From contig OY757934.1 of assembly GCA_963585895.1 (NCBI GenBank), positions 41,492,354-41,556,353 of the forward strand: a stretch of 64,000 nucleotides of DNA, read 5' to 3'. This DNA is from Sepioteuthis lessoniana. Its lineage: Eukaryota > Mollusca > Cephalopoda > Myopsida > Loliginidae. Position 1 is the stretch's first letter. The number at the start of each line of letters is the position of its first letter. Both the position numbers and the translations under genes were made by a program. Below, one piece after another: positions 43,107 to 52,955 of the stretch. The notes under the pieces are model-generated. The model was not told the DNA's origin. It searched no databases and was given only the letters and a program-made list of their open reading frames with translations.

Positions 43107-43492
43107 TACGAGGATCATTAAATAAGTTTCCAGACTTTTTTCGTATGGGCACTTTTATGGATAGTGCACACATGAAACTCTAGTCCCCTACGAAGTAATC
43201 TCCTCCGGCTGCAATGCACTTGTTGTACCGTTCCAACAACTTCTGGAACGCCCCATGGAAGTCCTCTTGTGTAAGCGTGTCAATGACCTTCGTCACAGCC
43301 TCTTTCATCTCCTCAATTGTCTCATAACGACAGCCTTTGTGCTTAGGGAATAACCAAAAGTCGCAAGGAGCAAGGTCTGGACTATAGGGACGGTGAGGAA
43401 CTGTCTTAATGCCCATCTTGGTCAAATAATCTGTGACAAGGATGGAGTTGTGGACTTGTTGCATTGTCCTGCTGGAAATGCCAATGACCCGA
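43107..43492 (-). pseudogene. Mariner transposase, C-terminal part and element end
   Basis: The element end TACGAGGATCATTAAATAAG lies after a TA dinucleotide at 43105. The minus-strand frame 43464-43180 encodes NSILVTDYLTKMGIKTVPHR and PYSPDLAPCDFWLFPKHKGC, with the third catalytic Asp of the DD34D set. It continues YETIEEMKEAVTKVIDTLTQ and ends ERYNKCIAAGGDYFVGD. A few residues are lost around FPK. The N-terminal two thirds are not contiguous with it. Confidence 0.88.
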
Positions 43493-43671
43493 TTAGAAGA
43501 GTGCTGGCCTCTTACGACGGAACCTCTAGCTTAACTCCCTTAAAACTTCAATATAGTAACCCTAACCCTAAACTTTTGGCCAATCAACTCTGGTGTATTG
43601 ACTTCCTTACTCCTCCTACACCTCTCATCATCTCTTAAAGACTCCCTGCTTTCCTTGAATCTCTTATCATA
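43493..43671. other. Filler inside the mariner relic, with CCCTAA units
   Basis: Not transposase-like. Contains AACCCTAACCCTAAAC at 43558-43573, a two-unit telomere-type motif. Confidence 0.4.
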
Positions 43672-43936
43672 TTTACCCAACCCCTCCGCTCGGGCAGGAT
43701 ATGACACAAGGTCAATTTTTTAAGCGGAGTTTAACAGGTTTGAATTCAGAGTTTTCCTTCTCCTAGACTAGTTGCCTCACCAAGACTGAAGAGCCTAGTC
43801 TGCCCTACTATTTACCCATAGCTGGAGGGAGAATAATTGGATTCATACCTTTCCCAAGGGTATTAGTGCTATGTGAAATGCAATCAGTCTCGTCCAAGAT
43901 TTGAACTCGTGTCGCCGTGTCCATTTCCTGCGACCA
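43672..43936 (-). mobile_element. SINE-A, 5'-truncated, inside mariner relic
   Basis: A reverse-strand SINE-A body is complete from ACCCCTCCGCTCGGGCAGGA to the B-box complement GATTTGAACTCGTGTCGCCG. The last 25 or so bases with the A-box are missing. Confidence 0.88.
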
Positions 43937-44180
43937 TCTTATGCCGCTGGATTCATGCAAGATAGTCAAGAAGCAGTCTGAAGCATTCCATACGTTTCTG
44001 TGGCATTTTTTCCAAGTTTAAAACAGAATTTTATTGCATATCGTTCTTCTAAAGAGTCCAGATTGCATTTTTGAAATTCACCAGTTGTGACAATCAGGCT
44101 TTAGTAGGGTGTATTCCAATTCTTACTGTAGCTGTTCCTTTGAACCTGAAATCATAAAAATTGGTCAGTCATCTCATACG
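43937..44180 (-). pseudogene. Mariner transposase, N-terminal part
   Basis: The minus strand encodes LEERYAIKFCFKLGKNATET then YGMLQTAS, a stop, and LSCMNPAA. This is the first part of the helix-turn-helix domain of the same mariner family whose C-terminus lies at 43180-43464. About 200 residues between the two parts, including the first two catalytic aspartates, are absent. Confidence 0.75.
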
Positions 44181-44292
44181 ATGTATAGCAATAACATACT
44201 GAATTTTCATAAGTCTACGCCAATTTTAAATGCCTGTACAAAAAAGTCTGGTAGCTTATTGAAGGCACTGCGTATATAGAAAGACAGCTATC

Positions 44293-44299
44293 AACACAG

Positions 44300-44382
<83 letters not shown>

Positions 44383-44392
44383 TGTGTGTGTA
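44293..44392. repeat. (TA)n(TG)n microsatellite
   Basis: About 50 bases of TA followed by about 40 of TG. Frames of alternating Ile/Tyr and His/Thr are artefacts. Confidence 0.97.
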
Positions 44393-44476
44393 AATTGATA
44401 GATAGATAAATTTGAAAAAACTGAGGTAGGAATATAAACAAACTGAAATAGATATATTAACTGCTATGAAAAAAAG

Positions 44477-44477
44477 C

Positions 44478-44542
<65 letters not shown>
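44477..44542. repeat. (CA)n(TA)n microsatellite
   Basis: Mirror-type arrangement of the previous tract: CA then TA, leading into a SINE-C fragment. Confidence 0.97.
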
Positions 44543-44543
<1 letters not shown>

Positions 44544-44699
44544 GGTGAGGGCACTACTCTTTTCCCTGGATTGCTCCACTTTACCCTTGATCCGTACCAA
44601 ATAATGCTGAATGTTAAGCAAAGTGACATCAAGTACCACTTTTTGAGTCTTTGGTATAACTCGACCTGGGATTGAACCCCTGGTATTCCGGACCATTGG

Positions 44700-44700
<1 letters not shown>
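44543..44700 (-). mobile_element. SINE-C fragment between TA tracts
   Basis: TCCCTGGATTGCTCCACTTT, TTGGTATAACTCGACCTGGG and ATTGAACCCCTGGTATTCCG. Both ends are replaced by (TA)n; the right-hand tract is 44701-44741. Confidence 0.85.
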
Positions 44701-44741
<41 letters not shown>

Positions 44742-44746
<5 letters not shown>

Positions 44747-44859
44747 CCCAAAATTATATACAAGTTTGTATTTATACATACAATGTTTATGTAGATATAT
44801 TTAAGTTTTAAAATCCCAGTTAAAGAATACAAGTATAGAATATTTTGATCGTTCTGGTC
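44742..44859. other. No feature seen
   Basis: AT-rich. Confidence 0.3.
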
Positions 44860-45060
44860 CAGACACGTGAACCGATGGAATTGAAATCATCATGAACTAC
44901 TTCAGTTCGTATTTGGATGCATTCTCTTTCAATTGCTGCTCTTAACTCATTGATTGTTGATTTGTCCTATGAAACTTATCTTTGAAGTATCCCCATAAAA
45001 AAACTGTATGATCTGGTCAATGTGAAAGGAAATCAATGCTACCTTTTCACCCCTTTAATC
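44860..45060 (-). pseudogene. Tc1/mariner-type transposase C-terminal fragment
   Basis: The minus strand reads INELRAAIERECIQIRTEVV then HDDFNSIGSRVW. Upstream, in shifted frames, are pieces resembling W-PDxTxxxFFLWGYxKDKxxRTN. This is the C-terminal end style of a Tc1/mariner-superfamily transposase distinct from the two mariners above. Short, frameshifted and inactive. Confidence 0.45.
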
Positions 45061-45084
45061 AGTTCGTCAAGATAGACTCTATCA

Positions 45085-45163
45085 TTTTGATCTGCCCTGT
45101 CGGTTGTGGGGAGGGCAGTAAAATACGCTGTCTGTACCTCTACTGAAAAGACCCCTCCCAATG
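45085..45163 (+). repeat. M-type head leading into the minisatellite
   Basis: GCCCTGTCGGTTGTGGGGAG, GTACCTCTACTGAAAAGACC and CCTCCCAATGGATGT match the M head up to its 'aatggatatcct' position, where the 66-bp array begins. Confidence 0.6.
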
Positions 45164-47165
45164 GATGTACTCAACAGTTTCATCTACTTTTAGTGTGGAC
45201 GACCCCGGACTTTCAGAATGTCTTCTATAGACGTCCTCAACAGTTTCATCTACTTCTAGTGTGGACGACCCCGGACTTTCAGAATGCCTTCTATAGACGT
45301 CCTCAACAGTTTCATCTACTTCTAGTGTGGACGACCCCGGACTTTCAGAATGTCTTCTATAGACGTCCTCAACAGTTTCATCTACTTCTAGTGTGGACGA
45401 TCCCAGACTTTCAGAATGCCTTCTATAGACGTCCTCAACAGTTTCATCTACTTCTAGTGTGGACGACCCCGGACTTTCAGAATGCCTTCTATAGACGTCC
45501 TCAACAGTTTCATCTACTTCTAGTGTGGATGACCCCGGACTTTCAGAATGCCTTCTATAGACGTCCTCAACAGTTTCATCTACTTCTAGTGTGGATGACC
45601 CCGGACTTTCAGAATGCCTTCTATAGACGTCCTCAACAGTTTCATCTACTTCTAGTGTGGACGACCCCGGACTTTCAGAATGCCTTCTATAGACGTCCTC
45701 AACAGTTTCATCTACTTCTAGTGTGGACGACGCCGGACTTTCAGAATGCCTTCTATAGACATCCTCAACAGTTTCATCTACTTCTAGTGTGGACGACCCC
45801 GGACTTTCAGAATGCCTTCTATAGACGTCCTCAACAGTTTCATCTACTTCTAGTGTGGACGACCCCGGACTTTCAGAATGCCTTCTATAGACGTCCTCAA
45901 CAGTTTCATCTACTTCTAGTGTGGACGATCCCGGACTTTCAGAATGCCTTCTATAGACGTCCTCAACAGTTTCATCTACTTCTAGTGTGGACGACCCCGG
46001 ACTTTCAGAATGCCTTCTATAGACGTCCTCAACAGTTTCATCTACTTCTAGTGTGGACGACCCCGGACTTTCAGAATGTCTTCTATTGACGTCCTCAACA
46101 GTTTCATCTACTTCTAGTGTGGACGACCCCGGACTTTCAGAATGCCTTCTATAGACGTCCTCAACAGTTTCATCTACTTCTAGTGTGGACGACCCCGGAC
46201 TTTCAGAATGCCTTCTATAGACATCCTCAACAGTTTCATCTACTTCTAGTGTGGACGACTCCGGACTTTCAGAATGCCTTCTATAGACGTCCTCAACAGT
46301 TTCATCTACTTCTAGTGTGGACGACCCCGGACTTTCAGAATGCCTTCTATAGACGTCCTCAACAGTTTCATCTACTTCTAGTGTGGACGATCCCAGACTT
46401 TCAGAATGCCTATTATAGACGTCCTCAACAGTTTCATCTACTTCTAGTGTGGACGACCCCGGACTTTCAGAATGCCTTCTATAGACGTCCTCAACAGTTT
46501 CATCTACTTCTAGTGTGGACGACCCCGGACTTTCAGAATGTCTTCTATTGACGTCCTCAACAGTTTCATCTACTTCTAGTGTGGATGACCCCGGACTTTC
46601 AGAATGCCTTCTATAGACGTCCTCAACAGTTTCATCTACTTCTAGTGTGGACGACCCCGGACATTCAGAATGCCTTCTATAGACATCCTCAACAGTTTCA
46701 TCTACTTCTAGTGTGGACGACCCCGGACTTTCAGAATGTCTTCTATAGACGTCCTCAACAGTTTCATCTACTTCTAGTGTGGACGATCCCAGACTTTCAG
46801 AATGCCTTCTATAGACGTCCTCAACAGTTTTATCTACTTCTAGTGTGGACGACCCCGGACTTTCAGAATGTCTTCTATAGACGTCCTCAACAGTTTCATC
46901 TACTTCTAGTGTGGACGACCCCGGACTTTCAGAATGCCTTCTATAGACGTCCTCAACAGTTTCATCTACTTCTAGTGTGGACGACCCCGGACTTTCAGAA
47001 TGCCTTCTATAGACGTCCTCAACAGTTTCATCTACTTCTAGTGTGGATGACCCCGGACTTTCAGAATGCCTTCTATAGACGTCCTCAACAGTTTCATCTA
47101 CTTCTAGTGTGGACGACCCCAGACTTTCAGAATGTCTTCTATAGACATCCTCAACAGTTTCATCA
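45164..47165. repeat. 66-bp minisatellite, about 30 units, with 462-bp higher-order period
   Basis: The unit begins GACGTCCTCAACAGTTTCAT and ends CAGAATGCCTTCTATA. Units differ at a few recurring sites. The GACAT variant recurs at 45758, 46220, 46682 and 47144, exactly 462 bp (7 units) apart, and other variants repeat at the same spacing. Because 66 divides by 3, long frames open on both strands. The plus-strand frame (RPQQFHLLLVWTTPDFQNAF) is cut twice by a TGA variant. The minus-strand frame stays open but has no Met. Confidence 0.97.
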
Positions 47166-47591
47166 GTTTAAAACTTATCTGATGCAAGTAATAGTGAGTC
47201 TTATTAGTGGATTCGTTTGAAACTCCCGTTTAAAGATTTTTTGCACTTGAGTTATATTTTCAAACTTCCAATGTCACTTTAAAATAGTTTTTTTTTCTTT
47301 TAAAACCCTGTTTCTCTTTTTGCAATTACTTCAATTCACTTGCACCAGTAAGAAAAATTGTTTGTTTGTTACCTAATGGTATATTAACATTCCTGGGTTA
47401 CTAAATACCAAACTTATCTTTGTTGAAGAATATTTGAGGAACAATTTGACCCATAATTGGGGAAATAAGGGAGTTTTTATCTTTCCCAATGATATTAGTC
47501 CAAAGATGAACCTAATAGCGCTACTGGAATTCAAAATCGCTTACTACGATGTTGCAGTTCAGCACGTTAGCCACTACGCTACAAGGACTCC
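47166..47591. other. M-tail fragment (47357-47430) and possible tRNA-like piece
   Basis: TTACCTAATGGTATATTAAC and GTTACTAAATACCAAACTTA resemble the reverse M tail. 47540-47590 (cagttcagcacgttagccac) resembles 49600-49630 and may be a SINE head in reverse. Confidence 0.4.
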
Positions 47592-47592
47592 T

Positions 47593-47651
<59 letters not shown>

Positions 47652-47660
47652 ATATATAAA
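47592..47660. repeat. (CT)n(TA)n(TG)n microsatellite
   Basis: Three dinucleotide blocks in succession. Confidence 0.97.
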
Positions 47661-48178
47661 GGATAAAATGAAAGTAAGAAAAGTTGTATAAAAATGATCA
47701 ATGCTATTATTACCTGAGCTGGTTTAAAACCTGAAATATCAAAATTATAATCTCGTTCAGTGTGTTGCTTAAGGTTTTATGTGGAATGCACAATAGTTAG
47801 ACGTAAAGAGGTGAAAAAGTAGTAAATCAACCATATCTTAAGGTATGAGGATTTTTTCACGTGGCATAATGTTTGTGCACGTGACACACACACATCCACA
47901 TACATATAACAACAGCAATAACAACAAAGATACTTATTATTCATTGATTTGATATGATATGATAACCAAAATACGTAGGAATATTAGGAAAATATATCCT
48001 GAGATCAAATACGTGTCAAATGATGCTAAAGGAATTTGATATTTCTACAGTTGGAAATCAATTCACATTTTTTGTTAAACATGATATTATATTCAGTGTA
48101 TTCCAGAATCATAATTTTTTTCTTCCCAACATAATCTGCAATTATTATATAACCTTCTCCGGAGGCATAACCGTTTTT
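47661..48178. other. No gene seen
   Basis: AT-rich unassigned. Confidence 0.4.
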
Positions 48179-48190
48179 CCCAATATCCAT

Positions 48191-48450
48191 ATTTACCCAA
48201 CCTCTCCGCTCGGGCAGGATATGACACAAGGTCAATTTTTAAGCGGAGTTTAACAGGTTTCAATTCAGAGTTTTCCTTCTCCGAGACTAGTTGCCTCACT
48301 ATTTACCCATAGCTGGAGAGAGAATAATTGGATTCATACCTTTCCCAAGGGTACTAGAGCTATGTGAAATGAAATCGGTCTCGTCCAGGATTTGAACTCG
48401 TATCGCCGTGTCCATTTCCTACGACGATAACCATTACACCACAAGCACAT
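48191..48450 (-). mobile_element. SINE-A with internal deletion and target duplication
   Basis: Reverse SINE-A in which the 'accaagactgaagaacc...ccctac' stretch is missing (GTTGCCTCACTATTTACCCA). CCCAATATCCAT at 48179-48190 and CCCAATATCTCAT at 48451-48463 form the probable duplication. Confidence 0.9.
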
Positions 48451-48463
48451 CCCAATATCTCAT

Positions 48464-48836
48464 TTTATCATGGGATATTTACCGGTTTTATCCTTTATCT
48501 GCCATAAATATTTTGATAATACGATATTGTTATTAATGATGTTGAGGTCATGATTATATATAATATTTTTCCAATTCAATGTATATCCTTTCTTCTTGGC
48601 CATAACAATAATTATTTGCATCTTCCCTTTCTGACAGAAGTCTTATAAATGACATTGTCAATCAAAAAATTTAAAGGGCATCTTTCTCTATTCTTGCAGT
48701 TGTATATGGCATTCTGGGTGATGTCTTTTTCATTTCATACTTTTTATGTTGTGTTTACTAATATGTTTTCTTAATATTATCCATGCAACATTAACTTATT
48801 TTTTAAAATTGTTTTTATCAAACAATTTGTCAAGTG

Positions 48837-48840
<4 letters not shown>
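48464..48840. other. No gene seen
   Basis: AT-rich unassigned. Confidence 0.4.

Positions 48841-48871
<31 letters not shown>
48841..48871. repeat. (TA)n microsatellite
   Basis: TA run on the left side of the foldback region. Confidence 0.95.
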
Positions 48872-48873
<2 letters not shown>

Positions 48874-49002
48874 TTATTCTTCAATCCAATAAATCTGGAG
48901 TAGGGAACAATTCCGTCAGGACAAATAAATTATTCAAATTTCGAATATTTAGATATTCCTGGTAAAGAGCTCAGTGTAAATAAATTCACCGAGCAAATAA
49001 TA

Positions 49003-49297
49003 TTATTTCAAGAAAAAAGAAGAAGCAATATTCGGTCATATTAGGGTAATAAATTTATTTCCATCCTGTTAAGAGGATTGATATGAATCAAAGACTCCAA
49101 AATAATTCTTAACAGGACTTCATCAGATCCAACAAGAAAATAAAAAAAAATTATTTTATTTATTTATTTTTTTTATTTTCTTGTTGGATCTGATGAAGTC
49201 CTGTTAAAAATTATTTTGGAGTCTTTGATTCATATCAATGCTCTTAACAGGATGGAAATAAATTTTTTTATCCTAATCTGACCGAATATTGTTTTTT

Positions 49298-49302
<5 letters not shown>
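49003..49302. repeat. Long foldback (inverted repeat), arms about 125-145 bp
   Basis: The left arm CAATATTCGGTCATATTAGG ... CATCAGATCCAACAAGAAAA is mirrored by TTTTCTTGTTGGATCTGATG ... CTGACCGAATATTG. Mismatches are few, and the two arms differ by single bases (ttcttaacagg / gttaaaaattatt). The spacer is an A/T-rich 30-35 bases at about 49147-49172. TA microsatellites lie on both sides of the wider region (48841, 49303). Confidence 0.9.

Positions 49303-49346
<44 letters not shown>
49303..49346. repeat. (TA)n microsatellite
   Basis: TA run between the foldback and an RTE fragment. Confidence 0.95.
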
Positions 49347-49348
<2 letters not shown>

Positions 49349-49550
49349 CATAAGTGATGTACTCCTATAGAACCCCACATATGGCCGGGCAAACGCAGGA
49401 CGACCAGCTCGAACATACATACAGCAGCTATGTGAGGATACGGGATGTAGCCCTGAAGACCTGCCAGAGGCGATGAATGATAGGGAGAAGTGGCGAGAGA
49501 GGGTCAGGGATATCCGTGCTTGCGGCACGACATGATGATGATGATGATAC
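49349..49550 (+). pseudogene. RTE 3' fragment
   Basis: The plus strand has ISDVLL, then GRANAGRPARTYIQQLCEDT and EAMNDREKWRERVRDIRACG-like codons, with a CGACATGATGATGATGATAC tail. One in-frame TAG at 'ctatagaacc'. Confidence 0.88.
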
Positions 49551-50156
49551 TGAGAAGACTCATTGCTCAGATGTCAGAAGTTAACTTTTCTACGATACTG
49601 CAGTCCAGCACGATACCACTACACCACGGAAACTCCCCTTTCAGGTGTTAAGGAAAACAACATTGTTTAGCATTTAAACAATTATCTTTCTTCTAAATAA
49701 AAAAAAACCTTTAATTTTGGACGAAACAGTCTTGGGTTTGTACCATTTCTTACGAGACTACCAAACTAAAATTGTATTTAGACCAAGACATTCTTTCAAA
49801 ACGGACATCTGGAAATCGCTAGAATCATGACTTATTAAAATGATTCGTGAAAACTTTCATTCACTCAAATTAGAGCAAATTACTGTTGGCATATACATGA
49901 AGTAGATACTAATTTTCTATATACAGTTTGTTGGTTTTATGACATGGACACGCTTCTTGGGTTTTTTTAATGCTGGAGTCTGTCTCTTCTCTAGCAATTG
50001 TGTTTTAAGCATAATGATAATAATAATTATCATGTGCTATCAGTTACGACTCATTAATTTTTCATATAAAGAATTTGTCCAGTTATTTGCTTTCAAATAT
50101 TCCAATTCACTCACAGGTACATTTGTAGTACAAGGATTTGTAGTACAAACATATAT
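49551..50156. other. No gene; possible tRNA-like head at 49590-49640
   Basis: CAGCACGATACCACTACACC read in reverse resembles an A-box region (ggtgtagtggtatcgtg). The rest is AT-rich and unassigned. Confidence 0.35.
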
Positions 50157-50577
50157 AATGAATGAAATATTAATGAATGAAATATTAATGAATGAAATAT
50201 CAATGAATAAGATATTAATGAATAAAATATTAATGAATGAAATATTAATGAATAAAATATTAATGAATAAAATATCAATGAATGAAATATTAATGAATAA
50301 AATGATAATGAATGGATTATTAATGAATGAAATATTAATGAATGAAATATTAATGAATAAAATATTAATGAATGAAATAATTTGAATAAAATATTAATGA
50401 ATGAATTATTAATGAATAAAGTATTAATGAATGAAATATTAATGAATAAAATATCAATGAATAAAATATCAATGAATGAAATATTAATGAATAAAATGAT
50501 AATGAATGAATTATTAATGAATAAAATATTAATGAATGAAATATTAATGAATAAAATATTAATGAATAAAATATCAA
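50157..50577 (+). repeat. 15-bp minisatellite, about 28 units
   Basis: Unit AATGAATGAAATATT or AATGAATAAAATATT. The GAAATAATTTGAATA junction at 50374-50388 breaks the register, and the block AATGATAATGAATG recurs at 50301 and 50495, suggesting duplication of a larger segment. The Met-Asn-Glu/Lys-Ile-Leu frames and their antisense are repeat artefacts. Confidence 0.95.
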
Positions 50578-50974
50578 ATTAAAGAAAGTTGACCATTTAA
50601 TGCGTGTGCTGGTTTTTCTATGAACATGAAAAATATCATCTGCAGATCTGCCTATGTGCAGGGCACAATGAGTGCATTTCTATCAAAATCAACCAACTCT
50701 GAATGGTTTAATAACGTCATGATTATGTAATTATTATGTTATCGAACCAAAACAATTTTTACAATGAATGAATATTGCCACACTAACATTATAGTTGAAC
50801 TTGTTCATTAATCACGAAATTACACAATATTCTACTAAAAAGATTGTTCCAACAAGTTTATGCACACAAAGTGCATATTGTGTGCGTTCAAAATCAAGAA
50901 AAAAATTGATTTTCAGTTTAGTCAAGGTTGATGTAAACTTCCAGAAAAAATAATGTTACTATTATTATTTATTC
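50578..50974. other. No gene seen
   Basis: AT-rich unassigned. Confidence 0.4.
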
Positions 50975-52699
50975 CTTTAGAGTTTTTCACATCAGTCTTA
51001 GCTGATGGTTTTTCACAGGAGTTTGATGACAGCAAGTCTTCTCAGGTCTCCAGGACTCATCTCAGGATTCTGGACATTCTCAGCAATGCTGTCATTTGGA
51101 TAGTCCCTACCCGTCCACCAACTTTGAAGTTCTCAAGGCCTTTTGATAATCCTTTAGTTATTGTGCCTAAAGCAACAATCACAATTGGTATAATCGTTAC
51201 TTTCATGTTCCACGGCTTTTTCAATTCTCTAGCAAGGTCGAGGTACTTATCCTTCTTTTCACATTCTTTCAGTTTTATTCTGTGGTCCACCAGGACAGCA
51301 AAGTCTACAATTTTGTAATTTTTTTGTTGTTGTTAATTATCATAAGATCTTGTCCTCTGGCCGGGATTAGGCGATCCGTTTGTATGTTAAAGTCCCATGG
51401 GAGTTTGTGTGTCATTTTCTAGGACAGGTGTTGGGTTGTGCATATACCATTTGTTAGTCTGGTCAAATTTAAATTTCTTGCACATTTCCCAGTAGATCAC
51501 CTTGCCGACCCAGTCGTGTCTCACCTTATACTCCTTCTGTGCTAATTTGCTACATTCACTTATTATGTGATTGATCGTTTTGTCTCTGTCACCACATAGC
51601 CTACATTTACTGTTTTGTTGCGTCCTATCTATTCTCGCTTTGATATGATTGGTCCTTATGGCGTTGTCCTGTGCTGCTATTAGGAGAGATTCCGCTTCTC
51701 TCTTAAGGTTTCCTGTTCCAGGTCCAGTTTTTCTGGTTTGAGATGTTGTTTATTAGTCATTCAAAGCAGCCATAGAGTTTTTTTCTCCAATTTTTGTTTG
51801 CTAGTTGTTGTCATTCTAGCGTCTATCGTGTTGTTCGTATCGTTTCAGATGGCTGTAATCAGTCCTCGTTCGTGTTTTTCTATGGCATCTTCGATCTGTT
51901 GTATCGATGCGTCAACGCTGTCTTTGATGCTGGCAAGTCCTCTTCCTCCCTCTTTTCTAGATACATATTGTCTATCAACGTCGTCTCTGGGATCTAATGC
52001 CTTATGCATGGTCATTAGTTTTCTTGTTCTTTGATCCATTTGTTTAAGTTCATCTCTGGTCCACTTGAGAAAGGGTCCCGAATATCTAACGAGGGGCACA
52101 GCCCAAGTATTTATTCCTTTGATGAGGTTTCTGCTGGAGAGTTTTGTCTTGAGTAGTTTTCTAGTTCTCCTGAGATATTCTTTCCGGATCTTGTCTTTCA
52201 TTTCCACTTGTTTGATGGTGTCAGCCTCCAAGATACCCAAGTATTTGTAGATTTCGTTTTCTCCGAGCGTTATAATTTTGTCGTGATTTGGTAGTTCCAT
52301 TCTGTCAGTCATATGTTGTTTGGCACTTTTCATGACTAACATGGCACATTTTTCTATACCAAATTCCATTCCTATGTCCTGACTGTATATTCTAACTGCG
52401 TGTATGAGAGTTTCCAGTTCTTTTTCATTTTTTGCAAATAGTTTAATGCCATCCATGTACCTTAGGTGATTGATCTTCTCTTGCGATATACTGAGTTTGT
52501 ATCCGGCTGTGCATTTTCTGAGTATGTGGTTAAGTGGCATCATGGCAATTATGAATAGTAGGGGTGATAGTGCATCTCCTTGAAAAATCTCTCTTTGGAT
52601 CTTTGTTTCAGCTAAGCTTCTTCCTCCTGCTGTCAGCTCCACTCTCAAGGTTTGCATGGTCTTTTCGATGAAGTTTATGACTTCATGTGATATTTTGTA
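50975..52699 (-). pseudogene. R4-A non-LTR retrotransposon copy E (best copy)
   Basis: The minus-strand frame 52732-51845 (295 codons, its first dozen in the TTA tract) enters in mid RT. Motif B is FQGDALSPLLF (50-60) and motif C is YMDG (92-95), with the second catalytic Asp replaced by Gly (one-base change). RIYSQDIGMEFGIEKCAMLV and KYLGILEADTIKQVEMKDKI (thumb) follow, then MHKALDPRDDVDRQYVSRKE. Downstream pieces in other frames carry the Cys/His stretch and the endonuclease region: a reversed CTGGCCGGGATTAGGCGATC at 51358 gives the PD motif, then NMKVTIIPIVIVALGTITKG. The 3' end faces TTATTATT at 50960. It is 5'-truncated at the TTA tract at 52702. The protein would combine RT and restriction-like endonuclease for target-primed insertion; this copy is inactive. 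Confidence 0.88.
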
Positions 52700-52720
52700 C
52701 ATTATTATTATTATTATTTG
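52700..52720. repeat. (TTA)n between R4-A copies E and F
   Basis: ATTATTATTATTATTATT directly joins the 5' truncation of E to the 3' end of F. Confidence 0.9.
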
Positions 52721-52955
52721 CTCATTTTTCATATCAGCGTTAGCTGATGGTCTTTCACTGGAGCTTGAGTGACAGTAAGTCTCCTCAAGTCTCCAGGACT
52801 CTTCTCAGTATTCTGTCCGTTCTCAATAATGCTATAGTTTGGATGGTCTCCACTCGTCCGCCAAATTCCAAGTCCTCCAGTCCCTTTAATAATCCTTTAG
52901 TTACTGTACCGAAAGCACCAGTCACAATTGGTATAATTGTCACCTTCATGTTTAT
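52721..52955 (-). pseudogene. R4-A copy F, short, bracketed by TTA tracts
   Basis: TCATATCAGCGTTAGCTGAT at the 3' end, then minus-strand coding for the endonuclease C-terminus (VTIIPIVTGAFGTVTKGLLK). Truncated after 235 bases, directly at TTATTATTATTATT (52954-52979). Confidence 0.88.

Noticed and set aside
44256..44779. Frames of alternating His-Thr, Ile-Tyr and Val-Cys
   Set aside because: They are translations of TG and TA microsatellites plus a SINE-C fragment.
45106..47220. Plus-strand frames of 327, 144 and 213 codons as a repeat-protein gene
   Set aside because: The 66-bp period keeps the frame open automatically. Common variants change the amino acid in this frame, and two units carry an in-frame TGA.
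50157..50582. Met-Asn-Glu-Ile-Leu repeat protein
   Set aside because: The 15-bp minisatellite is open on both strands. Composition and register slip argue against coding.
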